Source of the DNA: Stenotrophomonas maltophilia
GTDB taxonomy: Bacteria > Pseudomonadota > Gammaproteobacteria > Xanthomonadales > Xanthomonadaceae
NCBI RefSeq assembly: GCF_023518235.1
Contig: NZ_CP090423.1
Span: 682,001 to 746,000, forward strand
Length of the DNA: 64,000 bases
Reading direction: 5' to 3'
Below the pieces are notes generated by a model. It was given only the letters and a program-made list of their open reading frames with translations. It was not told where the DNA came from and did no database searches. Of the stretch, positions 62,895 through 64,000 are shown in pieces (within the stretch, counting starts at the first letter, position 1; every line of letters begins with the position of its first letter). The position numbers were made by a program, and so were the translations under genes.

Positions 62895-64000
62895 ATGAAC
62901 AAGTACAAGACCCTGGCCGCGCTGGTTGCCACCGCGCTGCTGGCCACCGCCGGTGCCGCCTCGGCCCAGACCGCCGTCACCGGCGGCGGCGCCTCACTGC
63001 CGGCCGACCTGTACAAGGGCCAGGCCGACAGCATCCTGCCGGCCAACTTCAGCTACGCCGTGACCGGTTCGGGCACCGGCAAGAAGGCCTTCCTGGAAAA
63101 CAACTCCAGCCTGTTCCAGGCCACCGGCACCGTGCATTTCGCCGGCAGCGACTCGGTGCTGAGCGGCACCGAGCTGAGCACCTACAACAGCACCTACAAC
63201 GTGTCCGGCGATGCCAACCGCTATGGCGCACTGGTGCAGATCCCGTCGGTCGCCACCTCGGTCACCATTCCGTTCAACAAGGCCGGTTCGGCGGTTGACC
63301 TGTCGGTCACCCAGATCTGCGGCATCTTCTCCGGCAAGATCAACAACTGGAGCCAGCTGGCGGGCCTGGGCCGTACCGGCGCCATCCAGGTTGTCTACCG
63401 CGGCGAAAGCAGCGGCACCAGCGAACTGCTGAGCCGCTTCCTGACCAGCGCCTGCCAGCCGGCTGACGTGTCGGGCACCAACCTGAAGCTGACCAACGGC
63501 GTGCCGGCATTCTCGGTACAGTCGACCTTCGCCAACCTGTTCACCACCGTGCCGTCGAACTTCATCGCCGCACCGGCCACCGGTGGCACCTCGCTGTACA
63601 ACGCCGTCTATGCCGTTGACGGCCGCGTCGGCTACGTCGGTCCGGACGTGATCCCGAGCCTGACCGATGCCACCAAGATCGCCAAGGTCAAGGGCTTCTC
63701 GCCGGATGAAGTGAGCGTGCAGGCCACGCTGGAAACCGCTGCGCCGCCGACCGGTGCCGCTGCCGAGAACCCGGCGAACTGGGTGCCGGTGTTCGGCAAC
63801 CCGAACGCGGGTTATCCGATTGCCGGTTACACCAACTTCGTGTTCGGCCAGTGCTACAAGAACGGCACTGTGGGCGCCAACGTGCGTGCCTTCCTGGCCC
63901 GTCACTACGGCAGCGTCGTCGATGCCAACGGCGTCGAGAAGGGCCCGAATGACGACGCGATCCGCGCGCACAAGTTCATTCCGCTGACCAAGGCCTGGCG
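62895..64000 (+). CDS. DING/PstS-like phosphate-binding secreted protein (3' end outside window)
   Basis: At least 368 residues. Signal peptide MNKYKTLAALVATALLATAG to about residue 24, then a mature N-terminus AVTGGGASLPADLYKG. This is very close to the DINGGGATLP motif that defines DING phosphate-binding proteins. The PstS-like fold shows GTGKKAFLENN, FAGSDSVLS and the phosphate-loop VYRGESSGTSELL. It is next to a T2SS operon. In Pseudomonas a DING protein is exported by the Hxc T2SS, so this is the probable substrate. Ligand is phosphate by family; export route is inference. AGGAGA precedes the ATG. Confidence 0.82.
   Translation, partial: MNKYKTLAALVATALLATAGAASAQTAVTGGGASLPADLYKGQADSILPANFSYAVTGSGTGKKAFLENNSSLFQATGTVHFAGSDSVLSGTELSTYNSTYNVSGDANRYGALVQIPSVATSVTIPFNKAGSAVDLSVTQICGIFSGKINNWSQLAGLGRTGAIQVVYRGESSGTSELLSRFLTSACQPADVSGTNLKLTNGVPAFSVQSTFANLFTTVPSNFIAAPATGGTSLYNAVYAVDGRVGYVGPDVIPSLTDATKIAKVKGFSPDEVSVQATLETAAPPTGAAAENPANWVPVFGNPNAGYPIAGYTNFVFGQCYKNGTVGANVRAFLARHYGSVVDANGVEKGPNDDAIRAHKFIPLTKAW

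Overview
The window is GC-rich (roughly two thirds G+C), tightly packed chromosomal DNA from a member of the Xanthomonadaceae, most probably the Stenotrophomonas maltophilia complex. The main reasons are the many GTAG-headed palindromes of the SMAG/REP type with a resident RAYT transposase, an ent-type catecholate siderophore cluster with a split entB (the arrangement described in S. maltophilia), and a second, Gsp-type type II secretion locus. I see no rRNA, tRNA, CRISPR array, prophage or integron. Most operons use 4-base ATGA/GTGA stop-start overlaps.

Layout. 1-5.8 kb: a TonB-dependent receptor with an overlapping thioredoxin-fold partner, then a desT-desC-desB style unsaturated fatty acid module around a shared palindromic operator. 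5.8-12.9 kb: sodA with a flavin-reductase-like protein and a TPR protein behind a SoxR-type promoter, a thioredoxin/HEAT-like lipoprotein, a LysR/SDR divergent pair, a GNAT, a luciferase-like oxidoreductase and a small membrane protein. 13.0-22.6 kb: MFS exporter-entC-E-B-ArCP-F-A siderophore operon with Fur-box candidates. 22.6-23.4 kb: RAYT gene, SMAG repeats and a decayed RAYT relic. 23.4-27.2 kb: esterase-like phytase and TonB receptor with a Pho-box candidate. 27.5-31.4 kb: a four-gene operon encoding a MotA/ZorA-like membrane protein with a very long helical tail, a MotB/ZorB-like OmpA protein and two uncharacterised proteins.

31.5-38.3 kb: M14 peptidase, then a PmrAB/ColRS-like two-component system with dgkA and a lipid A phosphoethanolamine transferase, two small envelope proteins and a frameshifted gene. 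38.6-46.5 kb: a complete molybdenum island (moaA, a moaC-moaB fusion, moeA, moaD, moaE, mobA, an FNR-type regulator, modABC). 46.6-50.4 kb: a PAS protein and diflavin reductase operon with an FNR-type site, then azlCD with a divergent Lrp-type regulator. 50.4-50.75 kb: a block of nested inverted repeats. 50.9-64 kb: an STN/TonB-like transducer, ECF sigma factor and FecR-type anti-sigma, two unfamiliar paralogues, a compact type II secretion operon (gspG,K,L,M,D,E,F) and a DING/PstS-like phosphate-binding exoprotein cut by the window end.

Two stretches deserve most attention. The first is the ZorAB-like motor operon, which lacks any known Zorya effector. The second is the final 13 kb, which looks like a Stenotrophomonas counterpart of the Pseudomonas VreAIR (PUMA3)-Hxc phosphate-starvation secretion locus, but with a reduced pseudopilin set and two proteins that join a Phd/YefM-like N-terminus to a DUF772-like (IS transposase N-terminal) region.
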